Assembly (NCBI RefSeq): GCF_044762655.1
Contig: NZ_JBIWER010000006.1
Coordinates: forward strand, 1 to 64,000
Length of the DNA stretch: 64,000 nucleotides
DNA from: Psychrobacillus sp044762655
GTDB taxonomy: Bacteria > Bacillota > Bacilli > Bacillales_A > Planococcaceae
Direction of reading: 5' to 3'
The position numbers and the translations under genes were made by a program. Below, one piece after another: positions 35,653 through 43,612 of this stretch; the first letter of the stretch is position 1; every line of letters begins with the position of its first letter. The notes below the pieces were generated by a model, which searched no databases, was not told the origin of the DNA, and worked only from the letters and a program-made list of their open reading frames with translations.

Positions 35653-36183
35653 ATGGGTCTTTTAGATATTTATCTACAACAAAACGGGAAGAAACGATAC
35701 GATGTATTCAAAGAAACTGGATTGAGTCAACAAATGCTTGCAACTGTAAACAAAAAAAATATAAGCAGTTATTCCGTTAAAACGATACAGGCAATTGCTA
35801 AAACAGTAGAGAAGAGTGAAGGTACTGTTTTAGAAGAGTTAGTACGGCTAGAACAAGAAAATTCATACTTTGAAGCATTTAATGTTGAAGATCTACTATT
35901 AGCTTTTAAAAATAAAGAAACTCATATTGTGATTAAAGGTGAATATAAAAAGGAAATAGATAAATTTGCTGAAGCACAGCTTTCAGAAACAGAAACACTA
36001 GGAATGGAACTGGGTTCTGCTGGAACAGTAACTATTCTAGCGGAAGCAATTTTTCAATTAGCAAACCTGTTCAGTAGGAAAGATGCCGAGCAAAAGAAAA
36101 TTGAAAACCAAATCCGTAAGTATAAGATTAAAAAAATTAATGAAAATGAACTACTTTTGTATTTGCGTCAAATGGATTATTAA
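35653..36183 (+). CDS. Small DNA-binding-like protein with N-terminal HTH
   Basis: A 176-residue protein. Residues 1-65 look like a Cro/XRE-type helix-turn-helix ('YDVFKETGLSQQMLATVNK', 'YSVKTIQAIAKTVEKSEGTV'), the rest is charged and helical with no known domain. ATG follows GGGAGG. The inverted repeat just upstream fits self-regulation. Regulator is the best guess; targets unknown. A weak GGTGC hairpin follows the gene (36193-36215) without a T run. Confidence 0.65.
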   Translation: MGLLDIYLQQNGKKRYDVFKETGLSQQMLATVNKKNISSYSVKTIQAIAKTVEKSEGTVLEELVRLEQENSYFEAFNVEDLLLAFKNKETHIVIKGEYKKEIDKFAEAQLSETETLGMELGSAGTVTILAEAIFQLANLFSRKDAEQKKIENQIRKYKIKKINENELLLYLRQMDY

Positions 36184-36206
36184 CTTTTGGGATACGGTGC
36201 TTTTTT

Positions 36207-36638
36207 CTAAAGCACCTTGCTTGTCGAGGTTTCATTACTTTTCAAGCTATCTAACAAAACATAACCAAATATTACACCAGCTATTCCTGTGAATGATAAG
36301 TCACCTAACAGCAGAAACGTTTTTGAAATTAACAAATTCGTTCCGATAACAAATGCTAGAAGATGAATGATTGCTATATAAAGAGATGGAATTCCAATTA
36401 CGAGGACCTTCATCCAGTCAAACGTCCATTTCTTTTTATCTTTAATTTCAATAATCAATTTTGGCAATCGCAACAGTAATCCAATGAATATCGGAAAAAT
36501 ACTTGCAAATGTTATATAAGGTTTCATATCAAATATGATGGCCGCTTGTTCTCTCAATGCCGCTTGATAACCTATCCCAAAATAAAAGATCATGCCAATT
36601 ACTATTGTGGAAATGAATAGGAATAAAAATCTTTTCAT
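36207..36638 (-). CDS. Four-span membrane protein of unknown function
   Basis: A 143-residue protein with hydrophobic segments near 4-22, 43-60, 77-98 and 108-128. 'IFPIFIGLLLRLPKLIIEIK' spans the first loop. ATG at 36638 has GGAAGGAGG upstream. Lies 34 bases downstream of kynB in the same direction, so read-through from the kyn operon is possible, but no functional link is evident. Confidence 0.7.
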   Translation of the reverse strand: MKRFLFLFISTIVIGMIFYFGIGYQAALREQAAIIFDMKPYITFASIFPIFIGLLLRLPKLIIEIKDKKKWTFDWMKVLVIGIPSLYIAIIHLLAFVIGTNLLISKTFLLLGDLSFTGIAGVIFGYVLLDSLKSNETSTSKVL

Positions 36639-36672
36639 TCTTATTCCTCCTTCCTATTTTTACTTATATCTG

Positions 36673-37302
36673 TTATTCCACTTTTCTCAACACAGCACGG
36701 ATCGGACTTCCATCTGCTCCCTCTATTTTCAAGGGCAGAGCGATTAAATCATAATCACCGGGCTCCACATTTTCCAGCAAGAGATTTTCTATAATATATA
36801 CATTATGTTTAAACAGTGAATGGTGAGCCAACAGCTCTTTACTTTCTATACTATCCACAGACGGTTGGTCCGTACCTATTAGAAAAATACCTTTTCCCTT
36901 TAAAAACGGGCCAATATTTTCTCGCAATGTATTAATCCTGTCAGGAAATTTTTCAGGGGTTGAAGTGTTCGTTGTTTTTAAAAGCAAGCGCTCAACACCC
37001 GTCAAATCAAAGGCTTCTAATTCCTCTCTACCTATTTCAGAAGCTCCAACGACACTCACCACTTTTGCACGACCAATATACAGATTTACGTCAAGCATAT
37101 CTACTGTTTCGCCTTCATTTACATAATGAAATGGTGCATCTGCATGAGTTCCAGTATGCAAGCTTGCTTTAATCGTCCCGACATTTGCAGCACCCCCTTC
37201 TTCCTTCGTAGCGATTAGTTCATATTCAAAAGGAGTATCCCCTGGCCAAGTTGCTATTCGAGTGGAGATTGTTTGTGTAATATCAATCCATTTATTTCCC
37301 AT
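36673..37302 (-). CDS. kynB: Kynurenine formamidase
   Basis: A 209-residue metal-dependent cyclase-family hydrolase converting N-formylkynurenine to kynurenine. Signatures: 'WPGDTPFEYE', zinc-binding 'HTGTHADAPFHY', 'LLLKTTNTS' and 'LIGTDQPSVDS'. Third gene of the kynU-kynA-kynB operon, 12 bases after kynA. ATG with GGGG upstream. Confidence 0.93.
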   Translation of the reverse strand: MGNKWIDITQTISTRIATWPGDTPFEYELIATKEEGGAANVGTIKASLHTGTHADAPFHYVNEGETVDMLDVNLYIGRAKVVSVVGASEIGREELEAFDLTGVERLLLKTTNTSTPEKFPDRINTLRENIGPFLKGKGIFLIGTDQPSVDSIESKELLAHHSLFKHNVYIIENLLLENVEPGDYDLIALPLKIEGADGSPIRAVLRKVE

Positions 37303-37314
37303 GTCTATAACCCC

Positions 37315-38145
37315 CTATAAAGTTGTACGTAAATCCCAGAGCTCTGGGAAGAAACGATGGTCCAATACATGCCGTAAATAATTCACACCAGATGAACCTC
37401 CAGTGCCTTTTTTAAAACCTATTATTCGTTCCACCGTTTTCATATGGCGAAAGCGCCACTGCTGAAGCCAATCCTCGACGTCTACTAGCTTTTCTGCTAA
37501 TTGATACAAATTCCAGTATTGATCGACGTTCCGATAAACTTCCTTCCATGCCTTCGCAACCGATTCATCGCCCAGATATGTAATAGAATAATCTCGATTC
37601 AACAACTGAGAATTTATCGCAAATCCTGCTCGAGACAATGCCTGAATCGAAACATCATAAATACTCGGTGCATGAAAGGCACCTTTCAAATCCTCATACA
37701 ATTCTTTCTCCTGCTCGTAAATCTTCAGTACGTGCTTTGTCTTATACCCGAGTGCAAATTCTATTTTTCGGTATTGAAAAGATTGAAAACCAGACGACTT
37801 CCCAAGCTTATCCCGAAACTCTAAATACTCGGCAGGTGTTAGTGTCGAAAGAACATCCCAAGCCTGAATAATTTGTGTTTGAATTTTAGTCACTCGTGCT
37901 AGCATTTTAAACGCAGCTTGCATTTGATCCGCTTGAATGGATTGAATAGCACTAGTTAGTTCATGTAGAATCAGCTTCATCCAAAGCTCACTGACCTGGT
38001 GGATAATGATGAAAAGCATTTCATCGTGATGCCCTGATAGTCTTTTTTGACTAGCCAATAAATTACCCAGTTGCAAGTATTCACTATATGTCATATCCTC
38101 GCTAAAATCTGTATGAATTCCACTTTCCTTCTTGTCATCTGGCAT
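37315..38145 (-). CDS. kynA: Tryptophan 2,3-dioxygenase
   Basis: A 276-residue haem dioxygenase opening the indole ring of tryptophan to give N-formylkynurenine. 'MTYSEYLQLGNLLASQ' and 'HDEMLFIIIHQVSELWMKL' contain the substrate-binding part; 'RHMKTVERIIGFKKGTGGSS' has the proximal His and the GTGGS loop. 15 bases after kynU, 12 before kynB. Length is normal. Confidence 0.95.
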   Translation of the reverse strand: MPDDKKESGIHTDFSEDMTYSEYLQLGNLLASQKRLSGHHDEMLFIIIHQVSELWMKLILHELTSAIQSIQADQMQAAFKMLARVTKIQTQIIQAWDVLSTLTPAEYLEFRDKLGKSSGFQSFQYRKIEFALGYKTKHVLKIYEQEKELYEDLKGAFHAPSIYDVSIQALSRAGFAINSQLLNRDYSITYLGDESVAKAWKEVYRNVDQYWNLYQLAEKLVDVEDWLQQWRFRHMKTVERIIGFKKGTGGSSGVNYLRHVLDHRFFPELWDLRTTL

Positions 38146-38160
38146 GCAATCCCTCCTTAT

Positions 38161-39435
38161 TTAAGCAATGACGTCACGTTTATTTTCATATTCTTTATAA
38201 AGCTCTTCCGTCATAATCTTTTTTAATATTTGTACAGTCCTCCACACATCCTCAAAGGAGTTATACAAAGCAACTGGTGCCAGACGAATGCCGTTTGGCG
38301 AGCGAAAATCAGGAATAACTTGCTGTACTTTTAATGCTTTGCATACACGGGCTGCTTCTTCATGAACTAAAAAGATATGACCACCTCGCTTCACCGACTC
38401 ACGAGGATTGGCTATGACAAAATTATAATCCGCTAACTCTCGCTCAACTAGCATCATCATATAATCGGTCAGCTTTAATGACTTCTCACGAATAGCATCA
38501 ATTCCAACTTCATTAAACATTTCCAACGAACCAAGTAAAGGTGCACTGCTTAAAATATGCGGAGTTCCAATTTGATAGGCACCCGCATCAGCTGCTGGAA
38601 TCATCTGATTGGATAAATCGAACTGCTTCTCTTTATCGGATCCGAACCAACCTGCAAGTCCAGGCTTTCCACCAAAATGCTTGCGATTGACATAAATGCC
38701 ACCAGTTGCTCCTGGACCGCCATTCACATGCTTGTAGTTACACCAAAAAGCAAAATCCACTCCCCACTTATCTAGCTCATGTGGGATAGATCCAATTGAA
38801 TGACATAAATCGAAACCAATCATAATATTTCGCTTATGTGCCGCTTCAGTAAGCTTTTGGATATCTACTATTTGACCACTTCGATATAGCACACTAGGTA
38901 GTATCATTAATGCAACTTCCTCGTTCATTGCGTTTATAATATCTTCTTCGTGTAACGTATGACCATCCCTACTTTTCACTATTATCATATGTTCCTTCGA
39001 GTCAAAACCATGCAAGGACAGCTGACTACTAATTGCATATAAATCGGAAGGGAAGTTTAGTTCGTCCGCTACTATTTTCGTTCGCTTTCCATCTGGTCGA
39101 TAAAAGCTAGCAATTAATTGATGTAAGTTTGCTGTTGTAGAGCCAGTAATAATAACCTCTTCCTTTATAGCGCCCACTAACGGGGCACACATCTCACTTA
39201 ATGTTTCAGGGAAATAAAACCATGGATGCTCCCCTTGTGTCCATCCGTCTATTCCAAATTGTTTCCATGAATCTAGTAACGACAATACTGACTTTTCTGC
39301 TCGCTTAGATAGTAATCCGAGGGAATTCCCATCCATATAAATGACATCTGGTTGCACATAAAATTCATCTCTATACATTCCCAAAGCATCTTGTTCATCT
39401 AATTTTTTGGCATATTCCAACATAGTACTCTGCAT
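38161..39435 (-). CDS. kynU: Kynureninase
   Basis: A 424-residue PLP enzyme splitting kynurenine into anthranilate and alanine. The PLP Lys is in 'FWCNYKHVNGGPGATGG'; 'IGFDLCHSIGSIPHEL' contributes the cofactor Asp. First gene of kynUAB, with a consensus promoter upstream. There is no kynurenine 3-monooxygenase or 3-hydroxyanthranilate dioxygenase gene here, so the operon should end at anthranilate. Confidence 0.95.
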   Translation of the reverse strand: MQSTMLEYAKKLDEQDALGMYRDEFYVQPDVIYMDGNSLGLLSKRAEKSVLSLLDSWKQFGIDGWTQGEHPWFYFPETLSEMCAPLVGAIKEEVIITGSTTANLHQLIASFYRPDGKRTKIVADELNFPSDLYAISSQLSLHGFDSKEHMIIVKSRDGHTLHEEDIINAMNEEVALMILPSVLYRSGQIVDIQKLTEAAHKRNIMIGFDLCHSIGSIPHELDKWGVDFAFWCNYKHVNGGPGATGGIYVNRKHFGGKPGLAGWFGSDKEKQFDLSNQMIPAADAGAYQIGTPHILSSAPLLGSLEMFNEVGIDAIREKSLKLTDYMMMLVERELADYNFVIANPRESVKRGGHIFLVHEEAARVCKALKVQQVIPDFRSPNGIRLAPVALYNSFEDVWRTVQILKKIMTEELYKEYENKRDVIA

Positions 39436-39487
39436 CTAAAACGTCACCAACCTCTTAAAAATCTAAATTTTCTTTCTATTTACCTAA

Positions 39488-39516
39488 ATCATATGTTTTA
39501 AGAGAACGAGTGTCAA
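39488..39516 (-). promoter_or_regulatory. Promoter of the kyn operon
   Basis: Minus strand -35 TTGACA (39511-39516), 17 bases, -10 TATGAT (39488-39493): near-perfect sigma-A promoter about 50 bases before kynU. Confidence 0.75.
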
Positions 39517-39557
39517 TGAATGAAAGAAAGAGCATTGTAACTAACGTTGAATAAATG

Positions 39558-39872
39558 CTATGAAACCAGCTTTAATCCTACTGCTGCCCCTAACACCATT
39601 GCTATAAAAATAATACGCTTCCAGTCTTTAGATTCATTGTAAAAAAGCATCCCTAGTATAGCTCCGCCAGAAGCACCAATTCCCGTCCAAATCGCATAAG
39701 CAGTCCCCATAGGTAGCGTCTTCATCGCATAGGTGAGAAAGCAAAAGCTTGCTCCAAAACCAATGAATAGTAAAACGAAGGATTGCCAGTTCCGATTCTT
39801 ATGCAACTTGTTTATCATTGCAACTCCAAACATTTCAAATAACCCTGCAATAATTAAAGAAATCCACGCCAT
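39558..39872 (-). CDS. SMR-family guanidinium exporter subunit (second of pair)
   Basis: A 104-residue four-helix small multidrug resistance protein: 'LIIAGLFEMFGVAMINKLHK' carries the essential membrane Glu in helix 1, then 'LPMGTAYAIWTGIGASGG', the SMR signature. Its ATG directly follows the stop of its partner, so the two are co-translated. Paired SMR proteins of this kind (YkkC/YkkD type) form heterodimeric exporters, and control by a guanidine riboswitch points to guanidinium export. Confidence 0.88.
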   Translation of the reverse strand: MAWISLIIAGLFEMFGVAMINKLHKNRNWQSFVLLFIGFGASFCFLTYAMKTLPMGTAYAIWTGIGASGGAILGMLFYNESKDWKRIIFIAMVLGAAVGLKLVS

Positions 39873-40214
39873 CTAAGATCCCCCTCCTATTTCCTGCTTA
39901 TCATCTGTCACTAATTTCAAACCTATTACTCCTGCCAATAAAATTAAAATCATCAAGACCTTAGATACTTGAAAGGATTCCCCAAAAAAGATAATTTCTG
40001 ATAAAACTGTCCCGCCTGTACCCATTCCCACAAAGACAGCATAAACAGTACCTACAGGTAGTTTCCGTCCAGCCATAATCATGAGGTAAAAACTAATAAT
40101 TATTGCAAGAATCGTTCCTGCCCAACCCCAACCGTCATCGGCATGCTTTAAGCCAATCACCCAAAAAACTTCAAAAAATGCTGCCACATATACCTTCAAC
40201 CACTCGATTTTCAT
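39873..40214 (-). CDS. SMR-family guanidinium exporter subunit (first of pair)
   Basis: A 113-residue four-helix SMR protein; 'VYVAAFFEVFWVIGLKHAD' holds the helix-1 Glu and the Gdx-like W-x-x-x-L-K pattern, 'LPVGTVYAVFVGMGTGGTVL' the signature. I start at the ATG ending at 40214, after GGAGG. The frame is open 63 codons further upstream, but that is the riboswitch and terminator. Confidence 0.9.
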   Translation of the reverse strand: MKIEWLKVYVAAFFEVFWVIGLKHADDGWGWAGTILAIIISFYLMIMAGRKLPVGTVYAVFVGMGTGGTVLSEIIFFGESFQVSKVLMILILLAGVIGLKLVTDDKQEIGGGS

Positions 40215-40243
40215 CGTAATAATGCCTCCTATTTGAATATATA

Positions 40244-40288
40244 TAAAAAAGCCTGGAAGAAAACTGTTAAACAGTTTCTCCCAGGCTT
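40244..40288 (-). terminator. Guanidine-riboswitch-controlled terminator
   Basis: Minus-strand stem AGCCTGGGAGAAACTG/CAGTTTTCTTCCAGGCT with a 5-base loop and six T residues. Its 5' arm is the conserved 3' end of the ykkC aptamer, so ligand binding and termination are exclusive (ON switch). Confidence 0.9.
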
Positions 40289-40370
40289 TTATCCTTCCGT
40301 GACACAGCAGAGCTGCGAGTTTTCTCTCGGACCAGACCAACACTAATGGTTGCGGAACCCTAGAAAACAT
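40275..40370 (-). promoter_or_regulatory. Guanidine-I (ykkC) riboswitch
   Basis: Minus strand contains the ykkC hallmarks 'TCTAGGGTTCCGCA', 'CTGGTCCGAGAGAAAAC', 'TGTCACGGAAGGATAAAAGC' and 'CTGGGAGA' in order. It binds guanidinium and switches on the SMR pair behind it. Confidence 0.93.
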
Positions 40371-40580
40371 TTTTGATATGCAGTTACCTGAAATTATACA
40401 CATACTTTAAATAATTTCAAATAAAAACATTCAGAGTACGATAAGGATTGTATTAATTAGTTGTATTGAGGGTGTTACACCGAAAAATTGGATGCTGGCA
40501 CCTACTCCACATCTGATTAAATTAGCACAATTCAACTGGATATTTATGTTAAAATGAGGATAAATTTGTGAAGGAATGTA

Positions 40581-40612
40581 CTTAAACTAACGCAGCAGGT
40601 TGGTTGAACAAG
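40581..40612. repeat. Short palindromic repeat, copy a (deleted form)
   Basis: 'CTTAAACTAACGCAGCAGG' followed by 'TTGGTTGAACAAG': the two ends of the element at 41091-41175 joined with the middle missing. It lies upstream of the DUF6843-like gene. Confidence 0.55.
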
Positions 40613-40669
40613 AAAACATTATTAAAGCGACTATTTGGATTTCAGTAATCAGTGATTGGGGGTAGTAAT

Positions 40670-41077
40670 ATGGGGAAGAAAATATGGCTATTAATTAGTT
40701 TTGTTCTGACGGTATTACTAGTATGGTGGATATGTAAACCAAGCAATGACACTACCGTTGTTTATCATTTACCAGAAGGTTTTAAAGGATGTTTTAATAT
40801 TTATTTTAACCAACCTAAAGAGAAAGAACTGGAAATCATAGATGATATCTTGCTATTGGCAGTACCTGAAAACGGAAGTCTTCTAACTTCATCACCATAC
40901 AAATTAGTTACAGATTTAGGGTGGCACAAAGAAAAAGCCTTTTATATAGACAAAGATGGAAAACCAGTTAGTGAAATAAATATGATGGATTCTAATATTG
41001 GACACACTTTCAATGGCAATCGGTTGTCTGAAAGGATTATGGGAACGTTCGATCCAAATCAAGAACAATGTTATTGA
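40670..41077 (+). CDS. Membrane-anchored DUF6843-like protein
   Basis: About 135 residues: one N-terminal membrane segment (about 4-21) and an extracellular domain with 'LPEGFKGCFNIYFNQP', 'VPENGSLLTSSP' and 'GWHKEKAFYIDKDGK', a pattern I associate with DUF6843. Function unknown. ATG at 40670 follows GGGGG; an ATG six codons earlier is poorly placed. Confidence 0.65.
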   Translation: MGKKIWLLISFVLTVLLVWWICKPSNDTTVVYHLPEGFKGCFNIYFNQPKEKELEIIDDILLLAVPENGSLLTSSPYKLVTDLGWHKEKAFYIDKDGKPVSEINMMDSNIGHTFNGNRLSERIMGTFDPNQEQCY

Positions 41078-41090
41078 CGTGGCTTTCTTA

Positions 41091-41175
41091 TTCAACTAAC
41101 GGGTGCTTTAGCAGAACAAAAATGGTCATGAAATCGCCTTTATTGTTATTCAACAAAAGACGCAGGTTAGTTCAA
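41091..41175. repeat. Short palindromic repeat, copy b (full length)
   Basis: 85 bases with inverted ends TTCAACTAAC (left) and GTTAGTTCAA (right), the left arm continuing GGGTGCTTTAGCAGAAC and the right arm mirrored with differences. Best-preserved copy of a family found five times in 40.58-42.64 kb. Confidence 0.7.
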
Positions 41176-41281
41176 TAATATTATTGATAAATTTGGAGCT
41201 TTTGCCAATATATAACGTCAAACTTACGTATGGAGAATTGTTGTGGAATGTGCAATTTATTTTTGAAAGGGGAATTTAGAA

Positions 41282-41671
41282 GTGATGAAAAAAGTTATAA
41301 TTTCAGGAATTGTATTTTGTTCAATCTTGTTAGTTGGATGTAATACAACCGAGGTATTAGAAAGCGAAATAGTAGTTTCTCAGAGAGATGGGGGAAATGA
41401 CGAAATATCAAATTTAATATCTGAATTAAAAAATGAAATAATAGTATCTATTACAGAGCAAACGGAACTTGAAGGTGATTCACTAGTAATAATGATAGAT
41501 GGTGGTACTGATGAATTAACAGTTTCAGTAGGTTTCCCGAAGGATGCAAAAATTGATGATACGGTGATTCAACAAATAGTTGAAGATTCTATTAAGAATG
41601 TTTCTGAAACAGAAACAGTAACAATTAGCGAAAATAAATTAAAAATAAAAATAAAGATTGAGAAATACTAA
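41282..41671 (+). CDS. Small lipoprotein, unknown function
   Basis: A 129-residue protein with a lipoprotein signal ('SGIVFCSILLVGCNTTE', lipobox LVGC) and an acidic, Ile/Glu-rich mature part of about 108 residues with no known domain. Start is GTG at 41282 or ATG three bases later; AAGGGGAA fits either. It sits among other small exported proteins and palindromic repeats. Confidence 0.72.
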   Translation: MMKKVIISGIVFCSILLVGCNTTEVLESEIVVSQRDGGNDEISNLISELKNEIIVSITEQTELEGDSLVIMIDGGTDELTVSVGFPKDAKIDDTVIQQIVEDSIKNVSETETVTISENKLKIKIKIEKY

Positions 41672-41740
41672 CAGTGAAGTTCTTAAAGGATACAAACAGC
41701 CTTAAAAATAAAGTAGCACTATAAGTATGTGAATTTATGT

Positions 41741-41816
41741 ACTTAAATAACAAGTGCTTTGTCAAGAAGAATATTGCGAAATTATCATTATTTAGATGAT
41801 TGTTATTGAACTTAAG
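41741..41816. repeat. Short palindromic repeat, copy c
   Basis: Inverted ends 'ACTTAAATAACAAGTGCTTT' and 'TTGTTATTGAACTTAAG' about 75 bases apart, directly upstream of the DUF5412 gene ribosome site. A diverged copy of the same family. Confidence 0.55.
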
Positions 41817-41830
41817 AAAGGGGGATTATC

Positions 41831-42385
41831 ATTTTAATTTTATTAGATCTCTTAATTTTTTTCTTTACCGTTATTTTATTTTTGATTTTATGTGCTAACA
41901 TAATAATTTCTTTCATTAAAAAGAAAGCTTTTCCCAAAAAATTACTGATTGCTACGTTGTCAGGGGTTGTCCTGATATCTTCAATTTATATATATGAAAT
42001 GTACTTTTTTACATTTAGTGAAATTGATAGAAAACTCATCCAAAAGGGACCTGGACCTTTAAAATCACCTACTGAAGAATATACAGCTAATGCTTATTAT
42101 GAACCATATGGTGGTGCAGCAGGTGGTGTTAATGTATGGGTTGATATCACAAACAAAAATGAGAAGAATAAAGTTCAAACTGTTTATTATAGTGATGCAA
42201 AAAGTGATTTTTCTATGGAATGGGTGGATGAGGATACACTGTACATTCTAAATGACGAACCTGAATATCCAAGTTCAAATAGAAGTATCAAATTAGAGAT
42301 CGGTAAAGAGATTTATCACGAAAATGGTTTGGCATGTAAAAGTTTGTTAATGAAGGACGAATATGAAACTTGCTACCAAAACTAA
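41831..42385 (+). CDS. DUF5412 family protein, apparent ATT start
   Basis: An anchored protein of about 184 residues. The extracellular domain has 'SPTEEYTANAYYEPYGGAA', 'KVQTVYYSDAKSDFSMEWVD', 'LYILNDEPEYPSS' and 'ENGLACKSLLMKDEYETCYQ', which match DUF5412 closely. No in-frame ATG exists near the N-terminus. The good ribosome site AAAGGGGGAT (about 41816-41826) is followed by an in-frame ATT at 41831, giving two hydrophobic segments; the first canonical alternative is TTG at 41882 without a ribosome site. Either ATT is used or the start codon has mutated. Confidence 0.7.
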   Translation: MLILLDLLIFFFTVILFLILCANIIISFIKKKAFPKKLLIATLSGVVLISSIYIYEMYFFTFSEIDRKLIQKGPGPLKSPTEEYTANAYYEPYGGAAGGVNVWVDITNKNEKNKVQTVYYSDAKSDFSMEWVDEDTLYILNDEPEYPSSNRSIKLEIGKEIYHENGLACKSLLMKDEYETCYQN

Positions 42386-42395
42386 TATCACTTAT

Positions 42396-42477
42396 TGCAC
42401 TAACTGTTGCTCTAGCAGAATAAGGCTGTCAGTAGAACCCCTTTATTCTTCTTTAATTAAAGCGGCAGTTTAGTTGA
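42396..42477. repeat. Short palindromic repeat, copy d
   Basis: Left end 'TGCACTAACTGTTGCTCTAG', right end 'GCGGCAGTTTAGTTGAAG', about 82 bases; follows the DUF5412 stop by 11 bases and abuts a gene remnant. Confidence 0.6.
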
Positions 42478-42607
42478 AGAAGCCAACATACATGGAACGT
42501 ATGATGCTATTTCACAAACAATGCCATTATCCGATAACCTTTTCACAGGGCTATTTTTCCCTGTTGGAATTGTCTTTATTATTGTGTCTTTCAAGAAAGA
42601 AAGGTAA
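42478..42607 (+). pseudogene. C-terminal remnant of a membrane protein
   Basis: The plus strand reads 'EEANIHGTYDAISQTMPLSD', then 'NLFTGLFFPVGIVFIIVSF' and 'KKERQ-like' end 'KKER' with stop at 42605-42607: one membrane helix and a basic tail with no start. The 5' part is replaced by repeat copy d. Origin not recognised. Confidence 0.5.
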
Positions 42608-42640
42608 ATAACTAACGAAGTGCTTTAGTAAAAAATGAAC
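42608..42640. repeat. Short palindromic repeat, copy e (partial)
   Basis: 'AACTAACGAAGTGCTTTAGT' matches the left arm of copy b; no right arm is seen. Positions 42641-42760 hold nothing I can support. Confidence 0.5.
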
Positions 42641-42760
42641 GGCTAAGTATATGTTTAGAGATACATTCTCCAGCTCTTTTTTAAGAAACAACATGGACTA
42701 TCTTACCATTTAGATAAAAGGATGATTTTTTCGAAATCAACCATAACTTTAACATAAACA

Positions 42761-42793
42761 AAAAGAGTAATCACCATAAAGGCAATTACTCCT
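42761..42793 (-). terminator. Terminator of nagB
   Basis: Minus-strand hairpin AGTAATTGCC/GGTGATTACT (paired except in the middle) and five T residues, eight bases past nagB. Confidence 0.8.
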
Positions 42794-42800
42794 ATAATTT

Positions 42801-43499
42801 TTAATTCATCTTCAAATCGGTTAATACAATAACATTTGGATGATCATGAAGTCTTGTAACTGGAATTTCCTCCGTTACATCTCCTTTTAACAACGCTTCT
42901 ATGGCAGCTCTTTTTCCTTCTCCAACTGCTATTAAAAGAATGAGTTTCGCTCTCATAATAGAAGAAATACCCATCGTTATTGCTTCCTTAGGGACATTAT
43001 CAATGCTGTCAAAAAATCTTGCGTTTGCGGATCTAGTGGAATCTGTTAATTGGGCAACAGCTGTTTCACTTTCAAAGGACGTACCTGGTTCATTGAATCC
43101 TATATGACCATTCACGCCGATACCTAATAATTGCATATCGATCGTTAGTGATTTTAAAAGGTTTTCATATCGTGTCGCCTCGGCATGTACATCTTCTGCT
43201 TCTCCATTTGGAACATTGGTAGATTTAAAGGGTTTTGCTTCAAAAAGATGCTTTTGCATAAAGGTGTAATAGCTTTCTGGATGTGATTTCGGCAGACCCA
43301 CGTATTCGTCCAAGTTCACACTTGTACAATGGGAAAAATCCAACGAACTATTTCGTAGCTTTTCATATAGTGGTATCATCGTTCCACCCGTTGCTAATCC
43401 AAATGTTGTTGCACCATTTTTTAATTGGGCAGCAAATATTTTTTCTGCACGATTATATAGTGCATCCTTGTCTTCCCATACTTCTAAATTTATAGTCAT
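42801..43499 (-). CDS. nagB: Glucosamine-6-phosphate deaminase
   Basis: A 232-residue enzyme converting glucosamine-6-phosphate to fructose-6-phosphate and ammonia. 'LATGGTMIPLYEKL' binds phosphate, 'VNLDEYVGLP' has the catalytic Asp, 'LGIGVNGHIGFNEPGTSF' the His-Glu pair. Length fits the short Bacillus type without allosteric tail. Last gene of the GlcNAc cluster. Confidence 0.95.
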   Translation of the reverse strand: MTINLEVWEDKDALYNRAEKIFAAQLKNGATTFGLATGGTMIPLYEKLRNSSLDFSHCTSVNLDEYVGLPKSHPESYYTFMQKHLFEAKPFKSTNVPNGEAEDVHAEATRYENLLKSLTIDMQLLGIGVNGHIGFNEPGTSFESETAVAQLTDSTRSANARFFDSIDNVPKEAITMGISSIMRAKLILLIAVGEGKRAAIEALLKGDVTEEIPVTRLHDHPNVIVLTDLKMN

Positions 43500-43612
43500 T
43501 CGTTAACCCACCTTTTTTATACTTTGCTTAAATAGATTATTAGTTGGTGAAATTATCATTATATTCAACTTGGACATTACATGCAATAACGAAACTTGTG
43601 GGCACAGTAACG

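Noticed and set aside
40215..40403. N-terminal 63-codon extension of the first SMR gene
   Set aside because: It is the ykkC riboswitch and terminator; SMR proteins are about 105-115 residues.
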